Below are positions 1-13,238 of a stretch of DNA of 64,000 nt, in pieces. The translations under genes were made by a program, and so were the position numbers. The DNA comes from Intoshia linei (lineage: Eukaryota; Orthonectida; Rhopaluridae), in the NCBI GenBank assembly GCA_001642005.1, contig LWCA01000011.1, positions 1 through 64,000 of the forward strand. The letters are read 5' to 3'. Within the stretch, counting starts at the first letter, position 1, and the number at the start of each line of letters is the position of its first letter. The notes beneath the pieces were generated by a model. That model was given only the letters and a program-made list of their open reading frames with translations. It searched no databases and was not told the origin of the DNA.

Positions 1-454
1 GAAAATTAAAAAAAAAGATTATTCTGATAGAGCTTATTCCAGTTGATATAAATAAACATTTCAACCCGATAAATCTACGCATTACCGATGAAAAATAATT
101 TTTAATATATTATCAACCAATACTTTTCAAATATTTCGATTAATAAAATAAAAATTGTAAATGTAAATATTGATCCTACAATTTCAAAAAAAATGTGTCT
201 ACACATTTATAATAAAGAAATATGGGTGAAAATCTATATAATTCATTCCTTCGCAATTTTTTTCAGTAAAAATTAATGTAATATGATGGTTCCACCTGAA
301 ACAAGTTTGGGAACCACTCCTTTAAACGATTGATAATACTGAATAATTGGATTAAGTTAGATTTTCAACGTGAATTTATTTTTTAAGTATAATAAAAATG
401 TGCCCTCGGTAGAGCTAGGTCCTGTTTGTACGTAGTACATAACAGTCAACCTGG
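1..454 (+). mobile_element. Helitron-like element, 3' part (cut by window start)
   Basis: This is the same repeat family as 32768-34132, here in forward orientation and truncated by the window edge. It ends with the hairpin TGTAC-GTA-GTACA, then CTGG followed by T, which fits the Helitron rule of a CTRR end and a T target base. Positions 1-150 match 58310-58450 closely. No coding capacity is visible. Confidence 0.6.
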
Positions 455-617
455 TATATTTATATATCGTATGCATCCTACAATTTCTGTTTTTATCATT
501 ATTTTATTTTCTTGTGAATTGACGCAAGTTTAAAATAATGCAGAATACATTTACTTTTAAAAATATCTAGTGGTTTTAAGTTTAATGAACGTATAAATAA
601 AACCTGTTTATTAAAAC

Positions 618-1804
618 ATGCTTAAAATGATTTTGATAAATAAATTATTTGGTATAATTGAGGTACCGTTAATATATGCATTACTGATAATTTTACATTA
701 TTTTGAAAAAATTTATAATGTAGTGTGTCAAACCAAGTCATTCATCACGAATACTGTAAATAGTGTAACGAATTTGAAAGAGAAAAAAGAAATTGCGTCA
801 GATTGCGTAAATTAGTGAAATATGATTTAAATTTTAAATATAAATAGGCTATAAAAAATATTGAAAATAATATTGATACCATCATCAACAAAAATGAGCA
901 ACTGGATGCAGACGTGATGGATTTAAAAAGTAATTTTTAACAAAATTAATAAATATGTCATTATATTACAATATTTACGTTTTATAGACAATTTAAATAA
1001 ATTGCTCAAACCAAATTACAATTCAAAAGAAAAAGATTTTAGTCAATGGTGTTCTAAAATAGAAACAGATATACATGAATTGAAAAATATTTGTGAAAAT
1101 CGGAAAAAATTGAACGAAATCGACTCTGTTCAATTAAGTTGTAAAGTTGATAATGTGTAATTTTTTTAAAATCAAAATTAATGAACCAAAAATTAGTCAT
1201 AAATTATACAATAAGCAAATTGAGGATATCAAGAGTGGAATGAAAAAATATGAAAATCAACATAGTTTAGAGTGCTATATTTTATTTTTATTTTTTTAGA
1301 AAAACTATCAAATGATTTTGATTATTTGAAAAGCGATTCAAACTCGGTAATTTTCATAATTTTGACAAATTATATAATAAAATTAACAGACCAGTAATCC
1401 CATTGTAGAAAGTTTACGTGATAAAGTTTATAAACAAGAAGAAAAAATTGAAAAACTAGAAAAAGCATTAAACTGCATGACAAAAGGTGATTAAATTTGT
1501 CGTTTGTTATTTATAATAAAAATTAATGTTTTGTAATAAATTAGTTGTTTATTCATCTCATATCTTATGTATTTAGAAAAAGAAAATTATGGTTATAATC
1601 AATTATTAAAAACACGTTTAAGTGTATCTACAGAACTTAGCAATACGGGTTTATATTTTGATAATAATTCCAACTAACCAAAAAAATCAATTTTAATTAA
1701 CTTAATGTAAATTAAATAATTTGGAAAATTTAGATATTAGCGACGAAGAAATGTCCTTAAACAGCTTAACCTCCAATTCTTCTGATAATTTATTTTTAAT
1801 ATAA
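618..1804 (+). CDS. Small membrane-anchored coiled-coil protein, function unknown
   Basis: Eight exons keep one reading frame across GT-AG introns: 618-806, 848-929, 988-1154, 1216-1264, 1300-1346, 1390-1486, 1577-1648 and 1734-1804. They give about 257 residues. Near the N-terminus (about residues 13-32) is one hydrophobic stretch that could be a signal anchor or transmembrane helix. The rest is Lys/Glu/Asn-rich and predicted coiled coil, ending in an acidic Ser/Asn-rich tail (motif DISDEEMSLNS). The first exon begins with ATG at 618. Introns are 35-90 nt; the 35-nt one (1265-1299) was chosen because it restores frame. The stop lies 74 bp from the stop of the convergent UMP-CMP kinase gene. 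I do not recognise the family. Exon continuity argues for a real gene, while the exact splice sites around 1155-1215 are less certain. Confidence 0.6.
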
Positions 1805-1878
1805 ATTAAAATCAGTTTATCTCTATAATATAATATGATAAATAATAAATAAACAATATGACTGACTAAATAATTAAA

Positions 1879-4800
1879 TTAATCTTTTGCTGATAATATT
1901 TTGAAAATAATGTCAACGAGATTGTTCACCTAAAACTACATATTATTGTTAATTTTAATAAAACCTCTTTTATGTTTCCTGTAGCATCAATAGATTTAAC
2001 TAGATTTTGAGATGTGTAATGTTTTACAACAATTTTGGTTTGGTTTTCGTAGGTGATAATCCTATAATTCATGATTACAGATTTACAATTAATACCTTTG
2101 TCTTAAAGATTCCGCATTGTCGTCACTTCTGCCACTCCCTAATTGGCCCCGCTTCAAACACCTGTTGACACAAGTCTAAATAAAATGGAATTGAACAATT
2201 TCAAATGAACCTCTTCATCGCAATCCAAAAGTAGAATAGCTTGGACGTTAGATACTTCGTTCATAACCTTATTCCACCCATCTATGTTATCTTGATTTCT
2301 TGGAAATCCATCAATTAAAAAATTCTTTTGATTATTTTTTTCATTAAATTGTTCCATAGCCTAATAACTTAACAATGATAAATTATATCAAGTAGTGATA
2401 TTATTTGTTATTCATCTAAGACGTAGATTCAACAAAATAATTATCATTCAAAATTCAATCACTTAAAAGTCTAAGTCTTAAACGAAGGTAATATTATAAA
2501 TAAAAGAATTACAATTTTCAGTAAATTACAGGTAATTTCCACAGGTACTAAATATATGGTAATTAAATTCAAATATAAAAGATACCTATAGTTCCATTAA
2601 CAATGTGTCCACTTATCAGGTCTTTATATTTAGATTGTGTTTTTTTCATTTCGGCGCGTAATAAATCTCCAGCAGATAAATGAATGTAGTTATATTTCTA
2701 AAACTTTGATCAATATTTACTATTGGTTATCAAAAAATAATAATTAGACCTACAATAAAATAAACTCCCTTATGACTAAGTGTATAGTGTACTTAAGCCA
2801 AGTCGTGACTAATTTTTTTTAAATTCTTAGGAAAATTATCTTAATTTTGTTGATTTTTTGGTATATATCAACAGTAGGTGAATGGTCATCATCATAGGCA
2901 ACGTGAGGTATAATATATATATAAAATCAGTCAGACATAAGAGTTGCATTTAGGATTATTGTTTATAGAATTTAGTTGATTGGACATATGTTGGAATTAC
3001 TGATGTACAGAATAAAAAATTTATCGCTTAACGTAAAAAACCGGGTTTCAAAAATGGGAAATATCGTTCTCCTGGGCAGAGCTGTCTTAAGCCACTTCGG
3101 GGCCCTGGGCTAAGCAAAGGGCCGGGCCTATAAAATTTTGAGCGAAGCAATAAAAAAATTTAGGTCCCTGTTTAGAATACAGGGGATAATGTTGGTTGGA
3201 GGCTAAGAGTTTTATTTCATTGAGTATTAATAAAAGCATTAAAAAATATTATGTAGGTTTTTAGTAACTTATTTATTTTACAAAAATCTATTTACATTAA
3301 TTAATGAACAAAGTTTACTTTTTCATTTGAAAATATGCACCATGCAGTCACAAAAAATTCTTGAGAATTCTTCACAAATGTTGTTTTCTCACTTTTTTCT
3401 AAGGGCTCAACGCTCCAAACAGCGGTCGGACTGTATTGGGAAAAAAATTGGAAACATTATGTATCCACGGTATTATATCGTCGATATATTATATATTGGA
3501 ACAATGGTGGACAAAGTATTAACTTATTACGAGATATATTTGGGTAAAAGATTTTATGATTTTAAAATTTTATTATGACAAAAATTAAAAAATTTCACAC
3601 AATATTTTCACCCATTCATCTCTAAAGCTACTTTACTCATTGATACTACGGCCGCACTTTACTTTGACATTGAGAAAGTTTAAATCCATTTTGAGAAACT
3701 GGGCAAAGTTAAAAATTTAACTTTTCGATACAAATATTTTAAATTGCTTTTGAATAATATCTGATTAAAATTTTTTCAATTTAACGTAAAATGGTATATT
3801 TCATTGGCACAATAAAGCAACCACAAAATTTTAATTAATTTGTATCAAAGCCCAAAGAAGTCGATTCTTCCATTACTATTGCAACTATCATTTTTCATTA
3901 TGATCACATGGATTGCCCACGACCGCTCATAAACCCTCTAACGGCCGAAGGTTGTAAAACCCTGTATATATATTGCAATGTAACAAAAATTGAAAAATTT
4001 CGTTTTTTCACATAAACTATAATTATAGTATTCTGTAACAAGTCATTTTTCGAAAAAGGCTCAAATTTTTTTAATATTGCATCATACTGCATCATAATTA
4101 CATCATACTCGTAAATCATGTACGTTGAAAAATTTAAAAAGAATTTCAAAATTAAATTTCATAATTATGAATACAAATCACCTAACTTTGATTATAACAG
4201 GGGGGTTACGCATGGGAATATACACTTAATTTTTTTTCACCAGAAGAATTACCAGTGGTCATTTCTTAGTCCCGAATTAAACAAATAATTTTTACCACCT
4301 AATTTTACATTCAGATTGGTAAAATGGAAATATTTACATGTGATAATATTTTAACTAATTGATTATGTAAACAGTGTCAAAATTCCAGGTAATTAGTATA
4401 TTCCCAAAAATTTCTATTTTTATTTCTATCTACTGGGTACTGCTAAAAAATTAAATGTAAAAAAATAATTTCTCATGAAATATTGTAAAATATAAAGGAA
4501 TTAAAAAAATTACTAAAAAATACATCTAAACTTAGAAATTTAGTTCCAAGAGTGACGGAAACGTGATACATGGCGACTTTTGACTGGGACACAGAAAACT
4601 TGAAAATATTTTATTATAATGAAAAATTCAAATTGTGGGCCCGATTGTATTGTATATTTTCACTTATATTTTATACACAAAAAATTTATTATTTTGTGAT
4701 ATTTATTTACCCAAAGTAGAAATAATAAAAATCCATTGTCATTAAAATAATTTTAGCTGGTTTTTCTAAAAATATCAGTCTTGTTAATAAATAAATTAAT

Positions 4801-6765
4801 GTAAGGATGTTGTGTAAACATTACATACATACAAATGTACGTGTATATATACAAATATATAACTTGCCACAAAGTATCAAACGATCAATTTATTATATCG
4901 CTTTTTCTAGTACCATTTATGACAATTCACTCATAACATTGTTCAACGTTAAAAACCATCCTTGCCTAAAGCAGCGGTTCCCAAATGGAGTACTGGGACA
5001 CCTAAGGGTACCAGATCATCTGTTATTATGACTCACAAATTATAGATATTTTTTAAATTCCCAAAAATTATAGAAAATAAAAATTAATTTGTAATAATAT
5101 ACTTAGTTCCTTATGTATTAACGTCTATTTGTAGTCTCTTCGATTTTAAGGCTGTATATTAAATATATGTACGTCCCTATTTCGGCAGTTCAATCATTAA
5201 AGATTTTTCATATTCATATTTTCGGTCAAGTAGAGTTTTAACAATTTTTATTTAATTTAGGGGTACCAACTGTGAAGTATGTTGGGAACCGTTGACCTAA
5301 ACCTTGATAGAATAATCTCAAGCAGCTTGCCATTGACAAATTAAAAAAAAATTATAAATAACTATTTAAAACAACCTTTTCCACCATAATACCCCGCGTT
5401 ATAATTACCGGCGTCCAAGGGGAATGAAAAAACAAGAAATGAAATACGGTATTATCCCAGTTCAAAAATGTTGGAAATCTAAATAATTTTAGCTAAATAG
5501 AGAAACAATGACTTTATAAATGAAATACAATACAATTAATTTTATAAATCAATAAATTCTAAAAAAATTTGGCAAGTTAGAAAATGGGCGAATTACGAAT
5601 CGTAAGAATTTTGCGGTCTTTCCAAAAATTTTGGCATAGATGGTGTGCTTAATAAACTTATAAATGAATGGAAATTAATACCTGATCATAGCTGGCGTAT
5701 CAAGGTGAAACTGGTCCCCCTAAATGATATAAATTGTTTTATTCATAACTTAATTCAATTCAATTAACTCAGTTCATTGTACAGATTAAACTTAATTTGT
5801 ATTTTTTAAAATTTGCGTTTTTTAAATTACATTATTATGTATCAGTTAATCCCGAAAAAACTTGAGAATAAGTAAATCAAATTTAAATAATAAATAAAAA
5901 ATGATGTGCAAAATTGATACCACTCTATTTACAACTAATGACGAGGTAATTAATCGGAATTAAGAATCGTTAATTTTTCAAGTATCCAAATAAAATTGTA
6001 CATTGTATTACTGGAATCTTTAAAATTTTTAAGAATCGAAATCGTTTTCATTCAAACCCCAAAACTGAGTAGTAATAAAAGTTTTAATGTGATAAAAGAT
6101 TTTAAAAAGTATATAATAGTGAAGAGCAGCGACTCCTAAATGCAGTTCCGCAGACCATTAGCGGTCTTTATGAACAAATGTAATATAACGATAAAATGTG
6201 GGTAATTTTTCTTAACAATTACATTGTAAGTCTAATGTAAAATTACCGATTATAAAAATTTCATTTTCAAAATAGTTTAGAACCCCCTAAAAAGTGCTAG
6301 AGTCAAATTCTATTTTACTTTTTTCCACATAATTCGTTTGTTAGAAAATATGTCATTATTCAAACATTAAAAATTTAAAAAAATGAAAAATTTAGTCCAT
6401 GACCTTTCTAAATTTTTCAATGTGGTTGGATTCTTAAAAAGGTTAGTAAAATTTACATAATAAATTAACATTGAATGCATACTAAATTAATACCTAAACT
6501 AATTTTTAAATTAAAATTGTAATTTAAAGTTATAATGTAACTTTTACCTAATTATGTATTGACTTAATTTTTTTATGGGTTAATGAATTGGCATATATCT
6601 TAGGGAAACCATAATACCAATGATGATGATTTTTTTGTTTTAAACTTTATAATATATATATAAAATATAAATAAATTAAACCGTTTGAATGTATTTACAT
6701 TGAGAACCTTTTCCGGAACCGGGTCGGCCAATTACGAAAATAACTTGATATATAAATTTACTCAT
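1879..6765 (-). CDS. CMPK1: UMP-CMP kinase
   Basis: Nucleoside monophosphate kinase that transfers phosphate from ATP to UMP/CMP (pyrimidine salvage, cytosolic). Exons in transcription order are 6682-6765, 2586-2697, 2513-2547, 2211-2360, 2096-2175, 1965-2061 and 1879-1929, giving 202 residues, the usual family length. Visible motifs: P-loop GRPGSGKG near residue 13 (family usually GGPGxGKG, so the second Gly is Arg here); NMP-binding [22 protein letters not shown] region with [19 protein letters not shown]; and C-terminal SIDATG. All junctions keep frame and every exon aligns to the family in order. Five introns are 34-38 nt or 152 nt. The first is 3,984 bp and carries transposon debris, including a hAT-type element at 4972-5294. 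The gene converges on the 618-1804 gene and diverges from FoxA across 2.4 kb. Confidence 0.93.
2698..6681 (-). other. Large first intron of UMP-CMP kinase
   Basis: This 4 kb intron separates the P-loop exon from the remaining exons. It contains hAT-type debris (4972-5294) and terminus-like GC-richer patches near 3070-3190 (repeated GGGCC motifs) and 6127-6170. No convincing coding exon was seen in it; open frames at 3327-3578, 3904-4149 and 4807-5031 lack family signal. Confidence 0.75.
4972..5294 (+). mobile_element. hAT-type MITE (323 bp)
   Basis: Starts CAGCGGTTCCCAA and ends TTGGGAACCGTTG, inverted termini of hAT type. Flanks are GCCTAAAG on the left (4964-4971) and ACCTAAAC on the right (5295-5302), an imperfect (6/8) 8-bp target duplication. 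There is no open frame, so it is non-autonomous. Confidence 0.75.
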
Positions 6766-9211
6766 GATAGTATTTAGTTAAGATTGGTTGTAGGTTAAAA
6801 ACAATAATTCTTTTATATTTGAGATAAACTTTGTTTGTTAGTTACTATATTAATATTTATAATTAACGTTACAATTAATCTCTTATCCTATACACTAATT
6901 ATTAATCGGATATATAGGATTAAATTGAATTTAAATTGAATTTCATTTGTTTCATGATGGATATTATTTTAATACTTATCCGTTTAAATTAAATACAACT
7001 ACAATTGTGAAACGGTAGTGTTGGATTTGCGAGTTTAGAAAATCAAAGGTGGCTCATGTATTTATAATTTTCAATTAAATTTAATTGAATTTGACGGCAT
7101 CGATTAATGACTACTTTTTCGCGAATGTCGTTGAAATTGAACCGTTGAATTGTATACAAGTCGCATCTTTTTTCAGACAATGTAAATAAATTTGTTAATT
7201 AATTTTTGCAATGAAAAGCTAGTAAAATTGGTTGTAAACAAAGAGGTGGTCGCAAACGACTCAGATGACATTCCCAACTCCATTTATGTCAAAATTTTTA
7301 TTTATTTATCAATTTAATTTAATTTTATCAGCTTTTAAATATTTAGAATCGGGTTTAATCAGCCAATACGGCTTGCATTTGTTTACTCTATAAAAATTAA
7401 ATTTTTAATGTAAATATTGTGTTATCTTCCAACCATATCATGTATTTGTCTTATTTTTCATTATTATTAAAAGTCTGTTTTATAAGTCATCGAAAATCGA
7501 AAATTGGAATCGAAAATTGGAATCGAAAATCTGAAATTCAAGTAAAGTTACTAATTTTAGATAACTGTGAATCATAACATGACTAATTCTTTTATTTCAC
7601 CGACAACTGTTTTTATTTCAAATACATTTTTAGAAGTTTTGAAAATTAAGCTTTTTCGGTAAAATTTTATGCTTAATTATTTTTTGAAAAATAAATATTC
7701 TTTTTTAAATAAGGATAATGTTAGAATTTTTAAAATAAGCTTTACTTATAAATTGAATAATAATACCAGTTTTATAAATATTTAATTGTGGTAAATATTT
7801 ACCGTCATATCCAAGTTTAAATCGTTAAATAACATTTTTAGTCATATTTTAATGCATTAAGCTTACAGGTTACCGCTTTCAAGAATCAATCAAATACAAT
7901 TGATTTTAGACACGCAACAAGGTACTGTATCGAATGATTGAATACGCCGAATTCTTTTTGATATTTAAATTTTCCCATACTAAAATCAGTTTTTTAAGCG
8001 ATTTAAGAGGTTTTAAACTAAACTTGATTAGTATTGTTCATCCACTATGGTCTTTAAATTGTTGGCATTTAAAAACATATTGTTCTATTTATCTTGTCTA
8101 ATGTTTTATTTAGATTTCCAATGCAGAGAGTGGGTTCAATTAGTGGATATGGTGCCATAAACAGTTTCAACTATTTGAAAATCATACTACTTTGATCTTT
8201 GAACCAGTTGGCGATTATCATTTAAAATTACACAAAAATGAAATGTCAAATTACCATTGAATATGCGACACCGACTCTCAGTCACGTTTAGATCTATTGT
8301 AAAACTAAAATCAGCTCATGAAGACTGAATTAATTTGGTTTTATTCATCATACTGATTCAAGGATTAGCAGATATGTTGCAGCTGTTATTTGCTTTTTAG
8401 TTTATGGAAATCCAACTTAATGACCTCATCTTTAGCGCAAATGGCATGTTAATAAAACGTGTCCTACATTGGCTAATTATTGTCTTTAAACTATCCGAAA
8501 TCCTTTGATGTATCTGAAATGTAATTGTTACAAATACACTGTAACGGATAGGAGGAGTCTAATCGTCAAGTAACGGATGTGTTAGTACAGAATACAGGCT
8601 ATTGTTGTAGTGAGTGTATTTATTGGTAGCTTTAGCCAATTAACTAGATGAGTCAATCTAGAATCTTAACAAACAATAAATTAAATTTTAATTTTAAAGT
8701 CAAATTGCATTTTTAAAAGTGCCATCAAAATCAATGATGAAATCCGTCTGTTATAGCGTCAACAAAATTTACTGTTTATAATTTTAATTTGACAAAGAAA
8801 ACCAATTTACATGGAAAACACTAATACAAACAACCCCCATCTTGACAATATTAGTAAAGCCTTAGCACGATCTCATTGGGAAACTATATTTATATATCTT
8901 AATTATTCAAAATTGCATAAGGTATATTCTGTGTAAATATTAGCTTTATCAGAATAAATTAAAAGCTACGACGATACTACCAGCTTTATAAACTGAAATT
9001 TCCTTCTGCTGTAATATTATTTGTTTGCTCACCTGTCCTTGTTTGATATTGAAACTACCTTGTTTTACGATATATTTGACAAAATAAATAATTTGCTACA
9101 CATAAATCCAAATAAAATAAAGATAACGACATTCAACATTAAAGTATAAATATTTAACTGGGAAATTAAAAAACAAAAGTTTCATAGAAAAGATCATTAA
9201 TTAAACCTTTT
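6766..9211. other. Intergenic region between divergent UMP-CMP kinase and FoxA
   Basis: 2.4 kb of AT-rich sequence with no supported gene. It holds three near-identical copies of a 14-bp unit (about 7489-7532, unit ATCGAAAATTGGAA). It must contain the promoters of both flanking genes; no specific promoter element could be assigned by eye. Confidence 0.6.
7489..7532. repeat. Short tandem repeat, 14-bp unit
   Basis: The unit ATCGAAAATTGGAA recurs about three times head to tail with small end variations, upstream of FoxA. Confidence 0.8.
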
Positions 9212-11686
9212 ATGATAAATTCTCATTTATTGAAACAAAAAATGACAACAAACTCGGGTACTTACGGCCGAAATAATTCTTCATCTCATATCAACCTTAC
9301 CATACCCATGACTGCGGGTAACGACAATTCATGTGCTGTTAATTCGTCCCTCAACCAAATTACAACACCAAATTTGCAAAACCAAAATAACCAAATACGC
9401 CAGGGTACCTCGTTCAAACCGGGCGGTGACGGTTTTATTGGATCTCCGGGTGGTCAAGATTCCCAAATTTCAAATTTTCCTCCAGATTTATTTGCGTCTC
9501 TCCGACATCACCAATCCCCTTCTCTACATTTGCAAAACGCGCAATACCATTCTCAAATTCCGGGAATAACGTTTATGGGGAATCAATTTTCCAATGTTAG
9601 TTTACCAGATTCATCTGCAAATCAGTATTTGTCATATTCCAACAGTCTTTTGTCAAACACTTTTGAAGGCAACAATGTTAATAATTTGGCATCTATAAAT
9701 GTAGCTATGGCCGCTGCATACCAACAACAGAATAATCACTTTTTGCAGCACAATCAATCTAATTTGCCAATAGCTGCTGCAGCCGCCTATCACCAGAATG
9801 CATTAATAAATCCTAATTTTATATCTTCCAATCAACAGACTGCGCAATCGACCATGAATAGCATTGAAAACAACATCCAAAACAATATGTCATTGTTGAG
9901 TTCTCCAAATTCACAGTTTCAACGAAATTTGTCTCAAGTAGACAACTTGTCTGGGGGAATTTTTTCAGCTGGAATCGACATTCAAAATGACTTGTTATCG
10001 ACATCAAACCTTTTTGGTCAAGTCGGGAGAACTTATGGTACACACAACACATCCACTGCGCCATCAACTTCTTTGTTGAATATAGAAGGTTTGAACGGTA
10101 TAATGAACAATTCACAAGGAATTCAGAATGTTGACTCCAATCGTTTTGATCGTGATTCTTCTGGTGAAAGTGAAGCTATTAGTCCAAACAATTCTGCTAT
10201 GGTTTCACAAACGCGCATAATTTCACCTCAAATCAACCAAAAACGTCGAAACTTACCTATTTCTAAGCCACCATACTCATACATTTCCCTCATAACAATG
10301 GCAATTCAGCAAAGTCAGAATCAAATGTGTACTCTTAGTGAAATATATAATTTTATTATGGATTTGTTTCCTTTTTACCAACAAAACCAGCAAAGATGGC
10401 AAAATTCAATTAGACACAGTTTATCTTTTAATGATTGTTTTATAAAAGAACCTCGAACGCCTGATCGTCCTGGAAAAGGCAGCTATTGGAAATTACATCC
10501 TGATTCCGGTGACATGTTTCAAAACGGGTGCTATTTAAGAAGACAAAAACGATTCAAGTGTCCAAATAAACCAAGTGGTTACATTTCATTTTATAATTTG
10601 ATATATATTTTTAGGATCCGGCAAACCAAGAAATGCAAAATCTTTAAAAATCAATTCTGATCTTCAAGATCAATACATCCAGTCAACCTCTATGAAAAAT
10701 AATCATGGTGGTCATAATTTAGACAACGAAGATTTGATCATTTCGACAAGCAACGTTGTTTATAATGATAATTTGAACATTTCTTTGATTAATATTAAAA
10801 ACGATATGAGAGCAGGTAAAATTTTTTTGATAAATGCAGTAAAATTTATAAATTATTCTAGATGATGAAATGAAAGACGATCCAGTCAATGGTGAAATAA
10901 AAGATTTATCTCAGGAGATTATTAACGATTCCAACATTACTGAAACGGCGCAAAATGAAAACAGTGAAAACATCACATCATTTTATGATTTTAATAACAA
11001 TGTTATTGATGATAATCTGCAAAATAATCCTTTAAATACGTATGCGCGACAAATAACTATGAATGAATTGTACAAGAAAGACGGTGATTGCAAAGTCAAA
11101 CCAAATTACAATAATGGGTATACCATTCCAAACACTTATTCTTTGAACAGTATAATTGAACCAGAAGAAAAAAGTTCAAATTGCAACCAAAATAATGTTT
11201 CAACTTCCATATCGGAAATTTCTAGTACCATACCAAACAATGAAATTTATTCAAAATCCAACATGTCGCATTCAAATTATGATGTAATTACTTCAAATTC
11301 AAACTTGTTTAATTCTATTGAGCAATCGCCTCTTTTGCCAAACTCGGTGGATCCGTATTTTCACCCATCTTCCAATCAGTACAATTACAGTAATCAATTT
11401 ATGAATGACCAGGACAAACAGTACGATACTAAAAATCTCAATTTTTTTATGAATAATCAGAATATTGTTGAAATCCCTGAGAATGGTCAAGTCTCCAAGA
11501 ATGCATCATCCGATCAAATAGACAACAAATACGATATTAATGACGATTTTACAGAAATTAATGAAAAAAATAGTGATGACAGTACCTCCGGTAATATTTT
11601 CATTGTTTTAATTTTACTATATACAATTTTAATTTTACTTTTTAGGTTTTCAAAATTTGATTGATTCTAAACCCGATCAAAATTAA
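9212..11686 (+). CDS. foxA: FoxA-type forkhead transcription factor
   Basis: Nuclear DNA-binding regulator; FoxA proteins pattern endoderm and pharynx in other animals. Exons are 9212-10577, 10615-10815, 10862-11590 and 11646-11686, with introns of 37, 46 and 55 nt, giving 778 residues. The forkhead domain spans about residues 350-455 ([17 protein letters not shown], then [31 protein letters not shown] and [13 protein letters not shown]); [20 protein letters not shown] and [11 protein letters not shown] place it in FoxA rather than other Fox classes. The N-terminal 340 residues are Asn/Gln/Ser-rich low complexity with short Ala runs. The C-terminal 320 residues are Asn/Asp-rich and unlike known FoxA tails, making the protein longer than the usual 350-500. 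The start is the first ATG of the open frame. A possible polyadenylation signal (AATAAA) lies near 11880. Confidence 0.95.
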
Positions 11687-13238
11687 TTATTTACAAATTT
11701 TAACCTGTGATTAATTTCATTAGCATAAAATTATCATGTAAAATTAAATTCTTGTCAGATCCATCATTAATCCAATACCTGTATCCATAAACTTATCCGT
11801 TGTACAATCTCACCGAATTAATTTATATATTTATTAATTTATCGTGTTTTTATATTCTGGTAAATGTTATTTATCATTCAATAAATGTTTTACTTTTATT
11901 TTTTATCACATTTCATTTTTCGTTGAAAATTACTATTTTTAATTAATTGACTACATTCTAAGTTAACATTTTAATTTAAACATTCCACAGCGGTTGAAGG
12001 TCACCAAATTAAATAATTAAAAAGAGATTTTGTAAAATCGAATCAAAAATTTAATACCAAAATAATACATAAATTAATGTTTATATTAGAACACGTAATT
12101 CAACAATATTTTAACTCTATTCTGTATGTAAAGGTTTTCGTTGTTTTAGAATACTTATAGCGTTGCAAACTGGCCTATAATATGTCATTATTTGGAGTTG
12201 TCCTTTATTGTAAAAGTTTTCAGGAACCTTATAAAATACGAAATTACGTATCAATAATTGGATTTGACGCTGTGTTGGCCAATGACTAGGCCGTGGATAA
12301 GGGCATAGGGCTAGGTCAATCAATCATTAGGGCCTACTTTTTAAATTTATTAATAGGTAATGTTGGAAAATTTAGTTAACCATATAATTAAAATTCATTT
12401 TCTTTCAGTAATCTCATAATTAATTAATAATAATTGTCAATTTATCACTTATAAATAACTGGAGAAATAACTTAAAAACTTACCGAATCTACTGGAAAAT
12501 CTGTTCACTTTATATTACATTTACATTGATTAATCTTTATTTAACAAGATAATCCTAATCAATGATTTACCAGCATTTTAATAATTTTTATTGGAAAAAT
12601 GAAAACGTTCTAAAAGTTTCATTAATTAAGGACACATTATCTTTAATTATATAAAGTAAAATGCTTACAAATGTATGTGTTTATTAAGTAAAAGTAAGGA
12701 AATTCGAGTTTTACAAATTCCATATTCTTATAACAGTTTTTGCAGAGTAATGTTTTATCGCAAATTTGAATTTTTTGATATAATAAAGTGGCTCATGAGA
12801 CGCAAAAGGTTGTCGCTCCTGTTATATGCCATGTTAATATGATTTTATCGAAATAATCTTAATGACTTTCATTATATTATTATTCAAATTTATGGTTGAT
12901 TAACCTTGAAATACATTTTTCTACATCAAATATAAATTTGCTCGAAACCGATTTCAATTAAAATGTACAGATTTGTCTAATAATCTAATTGTACTATTAT
13001 TTTTATAATATCATTTATCAATACTTAATTAAAATATAAAACATTTAATAAATAATAATTAACATCTGAATTTCGGCTTATTTTATATACAAATAAACAT
13101 TAATAAGATTGTGAGGATAATGTTGCGTTTAAATATGCCTAAACAAAATATAAAATTGATAAATATTCTAAAAAACCATCAATGAATGCAATGTATCCTG
13201 TTCCCTAAAACCGAATCAATAAATATATTTCTCTTTAT
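11687..13238. other. Intergenic region between FoxA and FIG4 (convergent)
   Basis: 1.55 kb between two convergent stops. An open frame at 12117-12323 on the minus strand has no recognisable family and no splice support. Nothing else is supported. Confidence 0.6.

Noticed and set aside
3327-5031. Open frames inside the UMP-CMP kinase first intron
   Set aside because: They overlap repeat debris and show no recognisable protein features.
9819-10115. Minus-strand open frames opposite FoxA
   Set aside because: Shadow frames of the strongly coding plus strand.
12117-12323. Minus-strand open frame as a separate gene
   Set aside because: No family signal, no splice continuation; lies after the FIG4 stop.
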